Source: Brachypodius melanocephalos (lineage: Eukaryota; Chordata; Aves; Passeriformes; Pycnonotidae). Taken from it: a DNA stretch of 64,000 bases. Each line of letters opens with the position of its first letter. The stretch's first letter is position 1. Under the pieces are notes generated by a model. It was not told the DNA's origin and searched no databases. It worked only from the letters and a program-made list of their open reading frames with translations. Both the position numbers and the translations under genes were made by a program. Shown in pieces: positions 36,701-51,700 of this stretch. The stretch spans positions 5,032,704-5,096,703 of the forward strand of contig VZSR01003022.1 of the NCBI GenBank assembly GCA_013398615.1, in the 5' to 3' direction.

Positions 36701-39700
36701 AGGGTCAGGTCTGCCAAGCCTCAAGGTCTCTGTCAACCCCAACGGAGTCAGGACAGAACAGAATCCAAGCTATTTTAAGACTAGCACAACCCCAAGAAAC
36801 CTTTTTTGAGACAGTTTTAGAATATCTGCAAGGCAAATTGGAAATGCCTTGCACCACAAGTACTCTCAGGTGACAAAAGTAAACCCAGAAGGGGAGCAGG
36901 GGAGAGAACCCTCAGTTTGACATGTTGCTTGGTGGGAATATATTTTGATCTGAGACCATTGCTTACACCAAGTCTTGCTTTAACTGCTCAGATTAAAAAA
37001 AAGGACAGGAAGCATGCACAGAATTCAGATATGTGAAGCAATTGATGGTTGTTGGAGGAAACACTGAAATCACACAGAATACAATGCCACAGGCATAACT
37101 GGCAAGACTAAGAGACAAAACAGGTTTAACAGTTATGGGACTGGAGGTTTTAACATAGAAGCAAACTAGTCAGTTACAAACCTTTTTTTACTCTTCTCCC
37201 TCTTGTTCCTTTATTTTAATTGGGACCTTAACTCCACTCTCCTGCCTACTAGGGACTGCCACTCCATCCTAGAGCAGCTCACAAACCCCAATAGACCAAA
37301 TAAACCTTTGACTAAAAAGTGATGTAGGGCAAGGGCCCAAGGCAAACAAAAGTTGACACCAACTGTCTTACTGACAAGTATTCTTGAATTTGTGACTAAT
37401 CTCTTTCAACCTTCTCTCCCAACACTGTTCAGCACAACCTCCCTTCAAATCAGTTTATAGCTCCTGAATCAGAAACCACTGAACACAGAGAGACGGACTA
37501 AGAATGTGATAATTAAGGAACAGGTGTCTACTGCAAATGAGAATGCTCTGGAACCAATCAGCAAAACAGCCCCATAAACCATAGCAAGAATTGACACAAA
37601 ATTGCCAAGCACCAAAGCAGCTGGGTCTGAAACCCAGATTTGCCTTACCCACCAAGGAAAGGAGATGTGTCAAGGTGGATTTGGGGCTCAGTTGCTGAAA
37701 AACATCAAAAAGCATCTTTAGGTACTGGAAGAACTTGGGTGTCCTTCACCTTTTGCAGTTATTCTCCAATTCTCAGAACACCTTAAACAACCAAATCCAT
37801 TCAGCAAGGTTTTCAACTCTCCTCCTCTCTGGCCATTACTGCTTAACTCATGGGGAAGAGATACAACTTGTGCTTGAATGGTTGAATGTCCCCCCCATCC
37901 TTTAGGATGATCAGTGTCTTTTGATCTTAACAAGATCCTGGTCCAAAGGAGCCAAGAGAGAGATTAATTCTAGTGCAATAGAAATTTATTACCTTTTCCA
38001 CTTGACACCCATTAGTGATCCAAGATGAATATCCATGGATCAATACAAACAATGCTAAGGGCTCCAATGAGATGAGGTCGCCTTGCTCTACAGAGATTTG
38101 TGCCAACAACTTTTAGGGAAGGGAAGCTGCAGAACACACTGGACTGCTTGGAAGAAGAAAGCCTGGGCAGAACTGGACATTAAACATCTAGACTAACATA
38201 ATTTTGAAGTGAAACTCTGTACAGCTCAAGAGGACTGAGCACAGGGCAGGTAAAAGGGGCCAGTTTCTCACTAACAGCCAGGACATGAGGACTAGAACTC
38301 AGTCCCTGGATTAGAGCTAATTTCACCATCAACCATTGCAAGGCCAGGAACCTTATTTAAAAACACATCCCCAAAAGGATGAGAAGAGACCACAGTGCTT
38401 AGCAGGAGGATGTCTACTTCCTCTGCCTTGCTGTGCCAGACACCTCAATGCTCTTCGAACCCATTAAGTTAATTAGTTTCATAACTTCTCCCTAAGGAAA
38501 AGTAAGCCCAAATAAGCACCTCAGACATATACCCAAACTTTCTGCCTGATGTTTTCCAAGCTCCAGTCTCTCCCAGAGGGGAATAATTCACAAAATACTC
38601 CATTACACATGTAATTCAAACAATCTAAAACCTACATAGAAAACTGTACCAGTCAGCCCTGTCAGAAGTCAAATATGCAGAGCCCCAGCACATGAAAAAA
38701 AAAACCCTCCCAAGTTTTCCAGTTCACCTCTTGAGTTGACTGAGGTATTTTCTAGGGGTATATAATTCTCTTCCTAAGATTCAGCAAATAAACCCACCCA
38801 AGGCAGAATGGACACAATCTACCTTGATTAAGATTTTTCTGCTAGTGAAGTAGTTTATTAGAAACAAGCAGCCATAGGGGACTGATTGATTGCTAAACTG
38901 AAACAAGGTAAAGGAATGCTTTCTTCAGCTAAGGAGGAGAACTGAATCTATTAAATGCTGTCTAAATTCACAGGATAGCAGAGAGAAACCATTACAGTGC
39001 TTTTGCACAGGGCTGGCTATTTAGAGTGGTTCCCTCATTTCCCTCCAAACTCCACTATTAAATGGGAAAGGCCAGGTACATCACCAGGCTCATAGTAGGG
39101 GCTATGTGGAATCCACACACAGCAAGTAAATGCAAAATTCTTTATTTTTTCTACCTTTCTCATACTGAAAAACAACATGAAATTCCAGCACACTAACGAC
39201 AAAAAAAGATAGTGTTTTTGTTGCTCTTACTGACATTTCCAGTCAAAAAATGAGAAACCAGTGAGGGTAGAAGAAAGAACACACCTTGTCACCCTGAATT
39301 ACACTCTTCTCTGCAGGCTAGTAGGAGCCACAAGCAGCACACCAGCTTGCTTAACCCCTGGGAGGGTCTTCAAATCCATGCCAAGCCAAGCCACAGCAAC
39401 ACAGGCACCAAGGTTTGGGATCTTTCCTGAGCTAGCAACTCAGCTGATACCACTTTCCCAGCCTCTGCACCTGTCACCTCTCAGTATTTCAAAATGAATA
39501 AGCAGGCTGGTCAACTCGAGTCTTCTTGCCACAGGGGAACTAACTAGGGCTTAGTGTTGCCTGGACTATATTTTTATATATATTTATATATTTCTAAAAG
39601 TATATTTTATTAAAGCTCTTATGTTAAAACTTAGTTACATAACCTTGTTTATTGGATTATCTGATAAAAGCAAGAGTAAGATCAAGCGTTAATAGGACAT

Positions 39701-42700
39701 CTGGTTGGTTTTTATCAGCTTAGTTGCAGCCAAGAGGACCACCAAGAGAGCTCTCAACCACTAAGTGATGGCCAGCTAATGCCAGGGGTCTTTCAGACCA
39801 TACAAACATGCTTTAAGCCAGTCAGAGGGCTGTTTGACCAAATAGGTTCTTTACTGACCTGTAGGGTCCATCTATCACTCTGAACCAGTACAGTTCAATA
39901 GCTTTCATCTGCTGCTCAGCATGTGGCTTTTACAGCAGCGGCCAATACAGCTCAGGAAGCACAATTAGCATCCAAAACATGGATGATTCATGTATTAGAT
40001 ACAGTAGTTACAGCATTATGGCTAGTGCCTGCATACATTTGCAAGAGGACCATCTGAAAAACCAGCCTCATTCATAACTGTCATCAGAACTTGCTTGTTT
40101 TCATGCTACACAAACTCATCTGTGAGAATTGCATCTGGTTTTGGTGCTTGCCAAGTAGTAAATTAAAAACAGTAGCTATTGCCTCTTACTGATTCAGAGC
40201 CTTGAAACTTTCAGAAAGATTGCATGGAAGCAAGGTATGTACCCGAGCAAAGTGAGACCATGATTGTTAAATGCAGCAAATGTGCCAGGAGCAGAGCAAG
40301 AAGTGCAAGAGTTTTTGAATAAAATAATTTGTGCAGCACAGGACTATCATACCAATGAGAAGCTAGTAAGTTTCAGATAACAGAGCAATGATCCCTCAGT
40401 TCTAATGTGAAGATGGAGAAGAGGTGTTGTAGTGCTTACTCCTTAGATATCCATCTCCCTTTGGGCCCTCAGCCACCCTGCCTTTTCCTTTTCTCCTCCC
40501 TGCCTTTCACACTGTCATTCAAATCTAGAACCCACCCCAAACATATCACTCCTTTGAGTTCTTGCTTCCCTTTGACAGAAGTGACAACATCTCAGACAAA
40601 TTTCACTTTAGGATGGTATCAGCTCCATCTCTGTAGATACTCATGTTTAGATTTCACAGCTGTTGAACAATGCTACCTCTGTCCCACAAGACAGCACAGC
40701 AAATAACCCTACTCTAGAGAGGGGTAAGATAAGATCTCATTAAAAAGTCACTGGTTTAATGCAATGAACACTCTCCTTGGTAGACTTTGACACTTTTGCA
40801 GGAAAGCCAAGGGTTGAGTGCTTGATACTGGACTGTGGGTACACAACATTCCCACAGCAAAGCCTGACACCAACAAGACACAGGCTCGACTGGACGAGCA
40901 CTTCCCCAAGGAAGCTTTGCTTGATTCAGTGCTCAGATGCAAGGAAAGTCTCCTTGAACACGGCAGGAAAAAGCAGACATTTCTTACAAGCTGTCAGAAA
41001 TGGCAACTCTGACACTTGCTCTGCTTCTGCAAGACATCCCTGAGCTCAGAGCTGTTTCACAACTCAGATGAGCACTAGCAGGGACAGACGAAACAATCCA
41101 ACGAAACCAGACTGTGCAAGTACAGAGAGCAAGCAAGATGTCAGGGAACTGTTCCCATCTCAGGTGCTTTGCACTAAAGTGTGTCACACGTAGGGAAAAA
41201 GATGTCCAAAAAGCAAAACTGGATTTACTGGCATGGGTACAGGTTAGAGGTTTTATTCCTGGTTGGAAGGCTGAACCAGACCTTAGGAACTGGTGTTCTA
41301 TTCACATCCTAAGGGAATTTTTAGGGCTGACTTTGGAGAGAAATAAATAAATGCATGGTGCTTTCCTCACTCTTGTTTGGAACTCCTAGATAAAGAAAAC
41401 AGCTTCATGGCATTTTAGACCTACCTGCAGCTCTCTCAGCACACAGCTACAGCCTCTGGAAGCTCCTCTGTACCCACTTCAAGATGTGGCAACTGCAGTG
41501 CTACCCCAAGGTGGGTTCCAGGGCCTTTCAGCTAAAATATCTTAAGGGAAAAGGTTCTTGAGTGTGGTGTCCCCTCTGCCATCTCCCGTCCCCTTCACTA
41601 GGGCGACAAGGCCATGTTTCTGTCCTACATGAGATCATATCTCAAGCTACAGAGCCAGATGGCCTATCAGCAAGGGCAGTGATCCAAGCTTTCCTTGGTA
41701 AAGCTTCACCCCTTGCAGGGGACAGTACAAATATAAATACATGGAAAGAGTCTGATTGTTCAGGAAGAAGCTTTTTAGAGAGGAAAAAAACTAAAAGCTG
41801 AAAATCCACAGCCTCTCAAGGCTGGAGGCAGGGCTGCAGCAGGGGCCGTGCTGATAGACAGCAAGTTATCAGCAGACAAGCTGATAGTTGTCAAGCTCAA
41901 AGTTGGATGAAAAGAGATAAACCAGTCACAGAACAAGGACTGCTCAAAGAAGTTGAGAGACAAGAGGGATTTTAACCTCCAGATCCCCTGCACAGTCAGG
42001 AAGCCACAGCTACTAGACAATCCACAAGGAATATTTATAGCTGAAGAAACAAGGGCAGTTGTGCTATGGGTACAGCAGGCAGCTGCCACAGCAGCTCCGG
42101 TAATTAACGTGCTGCTCTTGGGACACCTGGCAGAGCTTTATAATCATAACTCACACCAGGCATATTCCTGGCACTGAGGAACCCTCACCCACCTTCTTCC
42201 CCAGTTCTTTCAGACAGGGAGGAGGTATTCTCCAGGAATTAAGACCTTGGCTGCTTCCAGGCTGGTTTTTGCCAGCAAAGCAAGTGGCCTTTCACCCACA
42301 GTACCCTTTAAGCTGGATGCTGCCTCCCACAGTTCCTGTGCCACAGTGATCCTAATGCCTCTTCCAAAATGGAAGACCTTCTGCAAAGGATGAAAAGAAG
42401 TGCTTGTATTCCCAAAGATACCAACTTCAGTAGATCTGAATACTATCTAGAAATTTTCAAAGGCTCTAGCCCAGCACCAGCATTTGATTGTAACTGCCCA
42501 CCCAGCAAAAAGGTGTAGTCATCCCAGCTCCTTAAGCTCTGATCTTGCTGGTCATCCAACACACCGAAGACCAGCTGTGAACTGGGCAGCCTCCACATAC
42601 AGCTCTGGGAGGCCAAGGCAGAAGCAGCACATAGACAGCAAGGCAGTACTTCAGGGTGCTCCCTCAAGTACTCCCTCTCCTCCCCATCCTCATCCTCTCC

Positions 42701-45700
42701 CTATCCTTACTCAGGACCGCAGCCTGTTTTTGGAGCTGGTCAATCTCTGAGCACCAGGAACTTTCCACTTTGGAAAGAATACCCTGAAATACCAGTTTTT
42801 TCTTCACTTAAATTGAAGGAATTCAGGCACAAAGTGTTCTCAGAAAGTCATTAGGTGCAAGGATTCTGTTCCTGGCATACCTGGGGTGTGCAGGATCACA
42901 GCCAGCAGCAAGCTTACACTCTGGGGTAAATACACTTCCATTATCATTTTTCACAACAAGAGAGAGATAGAGGCCAGCAATAACCCCGAGGTGACTGGCA
43001 TCTAATTTTTCATCATTGGAGTATTTATGGCACAGCCATTTGCAGCATCTTGTAATCACTTTACCGCCTCCTTGACCCCTGGCTCCCCCTTATTCTGCAT
43101 CTCCTAATTGCATCTGAACAAGCAGGAGGGAAGCAGCAAAGTGGATAGATGCAGGAGAGCTGAATGCTTGGGTTGTGATACTTGGAAGGACAGCAGAGGA
43201 GGTGCAGAGCCAAGTTTGGCTGTACCCCCCCACCAGCTTGCTCTGATCTCCCACAGCATATGAAAGTGGAGCTTTCCTCCTTCCTGACACTCGGTGACCT
43301 TGAGGAGTTGTTCTCTGCCTCCCCAGTTCATTAGCATGGTATGAGAAATTAATGAGTTTCTCTCAAGAAAGTGCGAGGGCATCGTCTTTATCACAAATAC
43401 TGCCCCAAATTCCTGCATATTTGTAGCCTCTCCTGGCAGAGCAGTAGCAACTACAATATTTGTATTTACTACAAAAGCCCCTGGGTTAGACAGCACAAAG
43501 CAAGGGAGATGTGGACCAGCATGACATGGAAGCACAGAGAGCCCTGCAAACATGTCAAGTACAAGCTGCCAGGGTTAGGAGGTACTTGAGTTCAGCAAGG
43601 GTGAATGTTCCTGACGGCCACTAAGCCCTTGTCTGCCACAACATCAACAGTGCTTTCACCACTAAGCCGTTATTTGTCCTCTTTACTTTTTTCCCCTACA
43701 AACTTCTCAGTTGAGTTTCACAGGATTCTCCAGCTGCCTGGGGGATGTAGCTTCAGGGGCACCATCATCCTGCTCACTGTGCAATGCAGGAGTTGCCTGA
43801 AGGGAAGCAAAGTCCCTCACTTTGAAACTACTTAGCACAAAAGAAGAGATAAAGCCTTGTTGCCCGGGGCTAATGGGGTGTCTGTTCACTTCCAGCCTTC
43901 TTCCCTCCACAGTGCACACAGAACAGGTGCAACAGGCTTGGGAGATCAGCTTTGCCCCAGAGCATTATATGGACTTCAACTTACAAGATAAATCCCAGCT
44001 GCATTATTTGTATTTATAGTCCTGCTTACAGAAGCATCAGCTACGTGTGGGATTTGCTGATGTAGTCCAAAAATCCACATTTTTGGACAAGAGCATCAGT
44101 GATCTCACTCAGACATACAGTGCAATTTAGGATGGTGTTACGTTGCAGACTTATTTAGGAGTAAAAAGATATATGGGTCTGTCTAGAGCTTTCCTCCACA
44201 GCTTCTGATAATGTTCATAGCAGCAGAACTGCACAGCTCTGCAGCCCTGGTACTTTCTACCTGTATATTAAGGAATTAATGGTAATTTCAGGGGATGAGA
44301 GATCAAGACTGCTGTCTTACTCGATAAAAACACTGACGTGAATCAAGCAGGCAGCAAGGTCAGACCTCTGTTTAAAAACAAATCTGGTGCTAAAGCACCA
44401 AACAGAATACTGGAAAATATGCTGTTAAGAAAAAGGCTTATATTGCATTTCCCAGGGGATTGTTTAGCTGACTTAACAGGTCTTCTTGAACTCTGGCTCC
44501 TAGGATGCTGTCACAATCACTGCAAAAAGTAACACTGCACAGGGGAAATGTATTTATTACTTATTTTCCACAAATGTTCTGAAAACCTAAGATTTGTGGC
44601 TCTGCTGGAACAGCCTAGTCCAAGAAAGGAATTTTAAAAGGTCCATTTTAAATCTTTACCACTCGGTGTAGGGAGCGGGTATCACATGTATTAGATCTGA
44701 CACCTGCCCTATTCAGAAGAGATTGGTCTCCAGTATCAGGAGAGAACAGTGTCAGCTTTGGTGCCTTGATGCCCAAGTGAGTTGACTCCAAAGAGACAGC
44801 TTTATTCAGGGAAAGCAGCAGCATGGCCTCTCAGCCTTAGCAGGGTGGGTGTACTGTGCACAGGTTTGTGGTTTGAGCCCAACATCACCTCTGGTGAGCT
44901 CCCAACTGTAGAATGTGCAGAAAAGTAAACAAATCTATCTAAAGCCACTGCTTCACCCAGTTTGTTTAGATGGTTTGCTTCCAAGGTTCATGATTACTAT
45001 CCAACATAACGTAAGTCAAACCAAGCACTAAAGTGTGCAGGACATTCTTCCTTGGGGAAGTCAAGGGTGTCTGAGCTCACTGATGGCCTCTGCCCATTGT
45101 GTCTCTGCATTTCTTGCACCTTGCTTCTCTGAAGGGCTGGTAGCACGGGCACCACACCTGGCCATGCATTCAAGCAGCATCACAGCATCCTTCCCTTCCA
45201 GACAGCCCTTGTCAGCCTACTGTAGTCACTGTCAGAAGGGCATGATTGGTCCTTTAGAAAAGCTCAGGATTCAAGTGACAAGCACAACCCAAGCTCCACT
45301 TAGGAAAAACCTACTTCTCATTGTGAAGTCAACAGACAGCTCTGTACAGAAAACACATTCCAGTCCCCTGCACTATTGATTTTCCAGTAAGAAGAGACAA
45401 GCTAATCCATTAATGTTAGTTGCTTCAAAGTGTGGTCTTGCAGTTGCTTCAGTCTGGTCCCAAAGGCTGACTCTCTCACCCAGTGTTTGCCTTCTGGCTG
45501 ATGTTTCTTTTACTCAAAATGCCATCAGTTACAAGGAAGCAAGAAAAATCACCCATCAGAAGCTGAACTCCAGTTCTTAGGTCACTGGTACAACAAGTTT
45601 ATATTTCACTTTCACAACACCACACTCATCTGCCTCTCCTCCTGACGGCTCAAGAGTAACCTCTTTTTCACAAGGCCAGTTATTATCTGAAAATCCCTTT

Positions 45701-48700
45701 GCATTAGGAAACACAAGGAGTGTGGCAACCTCCAGTAGAGCCAGCCTGACACAGGCATATGATGAGCAAGCAATTGAAAGGATTTATTGATGAGCCCACA
45801 GAAGAATGGACCAGGATGAAGGAGGCAGGATTTATGTCATATTAACAAGGCTGTGAGACAATTTCAACCTATTAGTTGCACAATAAAGAGAGTTGAGACT
45901 TGCCTTCCCATCCCACATCCAGACACCATTTATTTTAGCAGAACTTGGCTCCCATCCCTCTTCAACCACTTCAGACCAAAGCAACAACCTAAATGACTTT
46001 TTGCTACTCTGAGTAGACGAGAGGCATGAGAAGACTCCCGTCAGCCTCTGACACAGGGCTTTTAGCCAGGCAAAGCTGTATTTAGCCAGGCAAAGCTGTA
46101 ACAATTCAGCCTACTGCTGCTGATACTTAACACAGTACTAATTCCTCCCATATCACAGCAATGATTCAAAACTCAGGTGGCCTGTACACATAGAAATGAC
46201 ACAATATTCTGGACTCTTGAAAAGCTTTTTCTTCTTTTGAAGGCTTTCAGAACTGCCTTTATGCACAGAAGTAGCAGCTGCCTTTTTTGTATATTTATTT
46301 CTGTATCAATATCATAGTAAACCACATCAAAGCATTTGTGGTAGGGAATATAATGCAACATTTTTGGCAAGAAGGTCTTACCATGAATAACCTCTGTATA
46401 ACAATGCTACAGTTTAAGCAATTTATTTAAACAAGATGATGACTTCACATCATCAGGATAAACTTCCATCAGCCTTGCTTCCTTTTTACTGGCTCAGTGT
46501 GGGAGCCCAGGACAAGTGCCCCAAACCTTTTTGATTGATGTGCTATGAAATCAGCCCTCCCTGGTCCAGCTCGTGCCACTGAGGCAGCTTCCTTCCCCAC
46601 CACAGGTTCTCAAGGTCTCTAGACATTGTAAGAATAAATATCCAGGAGACAGCAGCTGTGACCCATTTATTACTGAATGTTGCTGCAGGGCACAGCTGAG
46701 GAAGGCAGGGCAGAGGAAAAGCACTTGCTGCAAAGGGAATGGTGGAGAAAACCCAGGTGCCCTTGGAAGAAGCACTCTGCTTGCAGCACTGCTCTGTTGC
46801 TCCAGCTCCCTGTTGGCAACAGACAGGTTAGATCAAGCATGGATGTTCAAGAACTGCCATGAGGGTTCCTCTCATATCACTGCTGGGAGGCAAAATATAA
46901 AACAAAAAACAACAACAACAACAACAGAAAAAATCTACAGAAGCCAACAGTGGACCGAGAGGCCACAAGAGCATCGTTGTACCAAACAAGCTGATAAAAC
47001 TGCCCCAGTGAAGGTAAATGCATTTGGAAAGATCTATTTTGACAATAAAAATCTGAGATACCTTTACCCAGAGCAGGGCACAGGCAGAGCCAGGAAGGAG
47101 AAATGCCATGGACGGAAGCAGAGCACGTACAGCAGGCACACAAAGCCCAGCGCTCTAGCCCACAGCTGAAGCGGGCCGGGAAGGCAGCACCATGCCAAGG
47201 CTGATGGAATCCACATCAACATTTATCAGTTCAGCCTTTGCATTTGCTGATTAAGTTCTGCTGATACTGAGCAATGCTACAATAGCACGTGTGTCCTCAG
47301 ACCACCCCTCACCCCCCTGCACAGCCTCCCGCAGCTGCAGCCCAGCCCTGCCCTGGTCACTGATCAGAGCGTCGGGCCGGGGTGACTTTGTCCCCTCCTG
47401 AAGAGGGACAGTAAGCGCTTGCGAGCCCGCTCATTTTATTCACTGCACAAGCACGTTTCCAACTGGGATAATCTCCATTAAACCATCTGTGCTCCCATCC
47501 TCGCCCGGCCCGCACCCGCTGGGCTGCCTGCGATACTGCAGCATCTGTGAACCGGCACAAGCGGATGCCGTGTCCCTTTCCCAATCAGCTAAAAAAACCA
47601 ACAGAGACTCAGACAGAACAGATGCACCTGGTGGCTTTGACGCGCTACCGAGCCAGGCTACCAGGAGTACCTGTGCCAGTGCCTCTTCTGAAAGGCACAC
47701 GGCTCCCCTTGAGAATTTAAGCCATTTCCTTTCCATCATGGGAAGACACCATGTCCCAGATTGCCAGAAGAGGAGGGCTGAGAACAGAGTGGAGGTTTCA
47801 GCCTCAACGGCTGCCCTGATGCAGAACAGAAGCCTTGTTTGCCAGATCATGAGCACAGTTTGGATCAGACACTCTGAATGGCTGCTGATGCCCAGGATTT
47901 AATCTCTTATTTATCTCAGTATCTGCTTTCTAGAAACACGGACTATCATATCACATCCCCATGTCTTGGACAGAAAGACAAGAAAGTGTTACGACAACAG
48001 ATCTGAAACTTAAATCTGCTGCCCCTTCCCCATGACCTCCCCAGCACAGCCCAGTGGAACCTACAAGAAGCATGATAAAGCAGCTGCAGTGAAGTGTGAA
48101 TTCAGCACTGAGAGAATGTGACTCTGTCCTCAGCATTGCCAGAGACAGCCAAGGGACTTGGGAGTCACTCCAGCTGTTGAGGACATGGCAGGGTGGTAAC
48201 GGGTCTGAAGCAAAGATAGAAAGCCATCGATCTGCTTTAACTGTGACTACTGCCTTAAACAAGGTCACTAGGCTGCCCAACACACACCTTTCTTGGAAGA
48301 AAATTTGTCCTGCAGGGTCTTGCCCTCACAGGAGTGGAAGAGCACAGCAAGACTCACCCTTCAAACCTCACAGGTCTTTTATGGTCCCAAAAAGGAGGCA
48401 AATATTAGCATCAGGTTACGGGACAGGAGCAAAAGTCTATTTACATATTTCTGCACTTGCCTTCACTTATTTGTTTTGTAAGTTTTTATTTTCCAAAGCA
48501 ATTTATAAACAAGAAGCAAGACAACCATTTGTTCAAACAAAGGTTAATAGGGGCCTAGCAGTCTCTGAAGACTCTGCTGACATACTTAGGTGTGAAATCT
48601 TGGAGCAGCAATAAAGATGCTGCACAGACAAGCAAGTCTCAAGAGAAGAATTTAATCTAAATATTCTCATTATGTACATAGTTTTCGACTTCCATTCACG

Positions 48701-51700
48701 GTAATCAGAGCAGAGACTGCTTCCAGAAGCCTTTTTAAACAATAAGGCATGAAAAAGGATTTTTACGTCAGTCATTATTCTTCTCTCCATCCTCAGCTTG
48801 AAGAGTCAATGTTTGAAATGGTTTTTGTTGAAAAGGAGACACAGTGTCGGGAGAGAAAAAGTTGACAGGAGGAAGGCAGCACGGGTCTTTGGCAGACTGG
48901 TGGGACTTGGCACAAAGCAGCTCCCATTGGCACCATTTGTCCAGAAAACCTCAAATAGATTATTCTCCTCCAAAACAGGTTTTCTGGAGGGTCATGCACA
49001 GAGTATGAAATATAACACTACTTCCAGAGAACTGCTTCTTCACTGGAACAGGCAAGAAGTTTCAATTACATCCACACATCTTCCTCCTTAAAGTCACTTA
49101 AACCTAAATACAGTAGTAAGATAAGGTAGGAAAGCTAGAGGCAGGCATCTAGGACAAAAGGGCTGATCCAAAAACTCAGCTGCTTTCTCTTGGGATCACA
49201 GTGTCCATCTGTCCCTTGCCACAGGGGAACTTGTTTGCAAAAAGAGACCTTGTTTGTCCACTGAAATGGACCAACCTGAATTATTCCATCAGGCAAGAAT
49301 TCAAAATAGAAAGTTAAGAAAACAGGATAGTTCTCTATGGGTATGATCCCCTGGGACCAAGAGAACTTGTGCTCTTGATGCATCTCTCCCTTCCTCACTT
49401 TCATGTTGCATTTTCCCCTTCAGACAGGCAAGTTTCAGCTTTTCTGACATGTTCAAAACTCTACTTCTATACACAAGAAGCTTGGACAAAATGTGTAGAG
49501 ATAATTACAATGGTTTACTACTAAATTTATTGCTTAAAGTCAAGTGGCATCCTTGTCCTGCCCTCCCATTCCCAGATTTCTCTCAGGAAGTTTAAGAGCT
49601 CAACCAGTCACTAGTTGTCCATGCTGCAAACAGGACAGTAGGGAAAATACTAATCAGGACAGCAGGTGAAAAATAATAGCTGGCATAGCCACTTCAGAGG
49701 CAGCCCAAACTCAAAGCCAGGGTCAGTACTATGGTCTGAGTGTTTTATAAATTATTACATCTCTTATCCCTCTCTAAAGAGGTCACCATCCTCTCTGGTT
49801 TCTGGAGAATGAAATCACACAGGTCCAGCAGGGAGTGGGACCAGAAGAGCTGGAGGCAGAACAAGTCCCAGTTTACTCCCATCCTTACCCAGTAAGAAGC
49901 ATTAGAGACTTAACAGAAAAGCAGAACTTAGAGATAATGCTGACATCCAGAAGTATCCTGAAAATAGTGATTGTGAGAACTGACCCCCACCAGTAAGCCA
50001 CTACAGATTGGTCTGCTCTCCCATAAACAATCCCACCCTCCATCTAAGAGGGCACAGAGAACAACATTGAAGCCTCATCCCAGTTACTGAGCAGGAAAGG
50101 ATTAACCACTAGCAAAGACTTTGCAGATATTTATTCTCCAAATCCACAAGACAAGCAGAGGGAAAAGCTCCTCTGAGAGTTATGTACACAGACTGCAAGG
50201 CTAATGCTTACAAAGTCTTAATTTTTTTTAATTTTGCAAGTCCTAACAACAATTATCTTCATGAATTATAGACATAATATCCGAGAGACACAGGCAGTAA
50301 TTAATGCATGTCTGCCTTTTCTGACTAGCTCCTTCTGCTGGGTCAGGGAGAGTTATTGAAATTCAGGAAGGAAATCTTCAATCTTCTAGAAGTTTTAAAG
50401 AAACAGACCAAGACAGAATTTAATAAAGCAATAATATTTCTCTTAAATAATTAACTAGACTTTGACATTCACTAATATTTTTGAGGCCCAGCTCTTACTT
50501 TTGCAATAACACTGGATGTGATCCACTACATGTCCAAAATGTACAAACTCCAAAATTACCTCTGGATTTCTCTGCACACATGCAGCCACCCTCATTCCTT
50601 TTACTCAGAATTCTCACTGAGATCCTTAACAGAAGCCACACTACGCAGCACTAGCATCCTTCCCTCCTCCCATTTTGCCCTACCAACATCTGTCTCCAAA
50701 TACGAGCACTCAGCACTCCCCAGGCTCTAGAGAAGCCATGTTCGTCAACCTCTAGGAAAAACCCTGGGTTCAGAGCAGAACCCCAGAACAGCATTAGATG
50801 CAATAGACAATCCTGAACTAGACAAAGCTATTATTAAGGCAGTGTATAGCACTGGATGTTGTCTAAGCTGGTTGTTTCCATAATTTTTCAAGTAGCAGAT
50901 TCTCCTCAGCATTAACAATTTTATTCACACAAAGAATGGACTCAATGGTCCTTGTGAGTCCCTTCTAACTCTGGGTATTTTATATTCTAAAGCACTCAAG
51001 TGAGTTTAATATACTTCAGTTATCTTGACAACAATTACCCCCAAGTGAATATTACTTAGCCAGCCATTGAAAAACCCAGTGAAGAAAAACCCAGCCTTTG
51101 GCAAAAACATCTCATCTGCTTAAGCAATATAAAACTACACACTAAGATGGACAGAACTCAAACTCAAAATACTAGGATTATTCTGACAGTCAACAAGTTC
51201 AAACACAGCCATGTCACCAAAAATAGGGAGGGGGTATTTGGCCAAAAAAGTCAGACTGAACAAAAGTTTAATATTCTGTTGTTCGCTTGAACTACATTAT
51301 TTCTACAAGAAAAAAAAAATCCCTAAGCACTAGAAGCCGACTTTAAATGGCAACAGCGGTTATCCCAATTCCAGAAGCTCACCAGATACAGCCTGTAGGC
51401 ATCAATCCTTCGAATTGGCCCCCAGCACTTGTCCGTGTCGTTGTACTTTGTGCCATCTCCAACGCTGCAAGAATGGTTGCCAGTGACACTGCTGGGAAAG
51501 GAGGGAGAAACAAAAGACAGTAATTAACTCCTAGCAGATGTCTTCCCCTCTCTCCTGCATTCAAGAAAGAAGAATGAGCAGAAGCCAATCCTCCTCTTTG
51601 TCCCTGACTACACTCACTTCCTTACATTTTCTGGACTGTGTAATAGAATAAGCTACTAAGTACTAGAGGTTTAAAGGCAAATTCTTGAATTGCCTGCAGT

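Larger units (their letters stand above)
35258..51382 (-). other. TMEM104: TMEM104 intron 7 (between coding exons 7 and 8), 16 kb
   Basis: This phase-0 intron is AT-rich for most of its length. It contains two CR1 fragments (35971-36117 and 50936-50992), a perfect 20-base tandem duplication (46061-46100), an (AAC)n microsatellite (about 46902-46925) and a CpG-dense patch (about 47140-47660). All open frames are short and unrelated to known families. No hidden exon or RNA gene could be supported. Confidence 0.7.
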
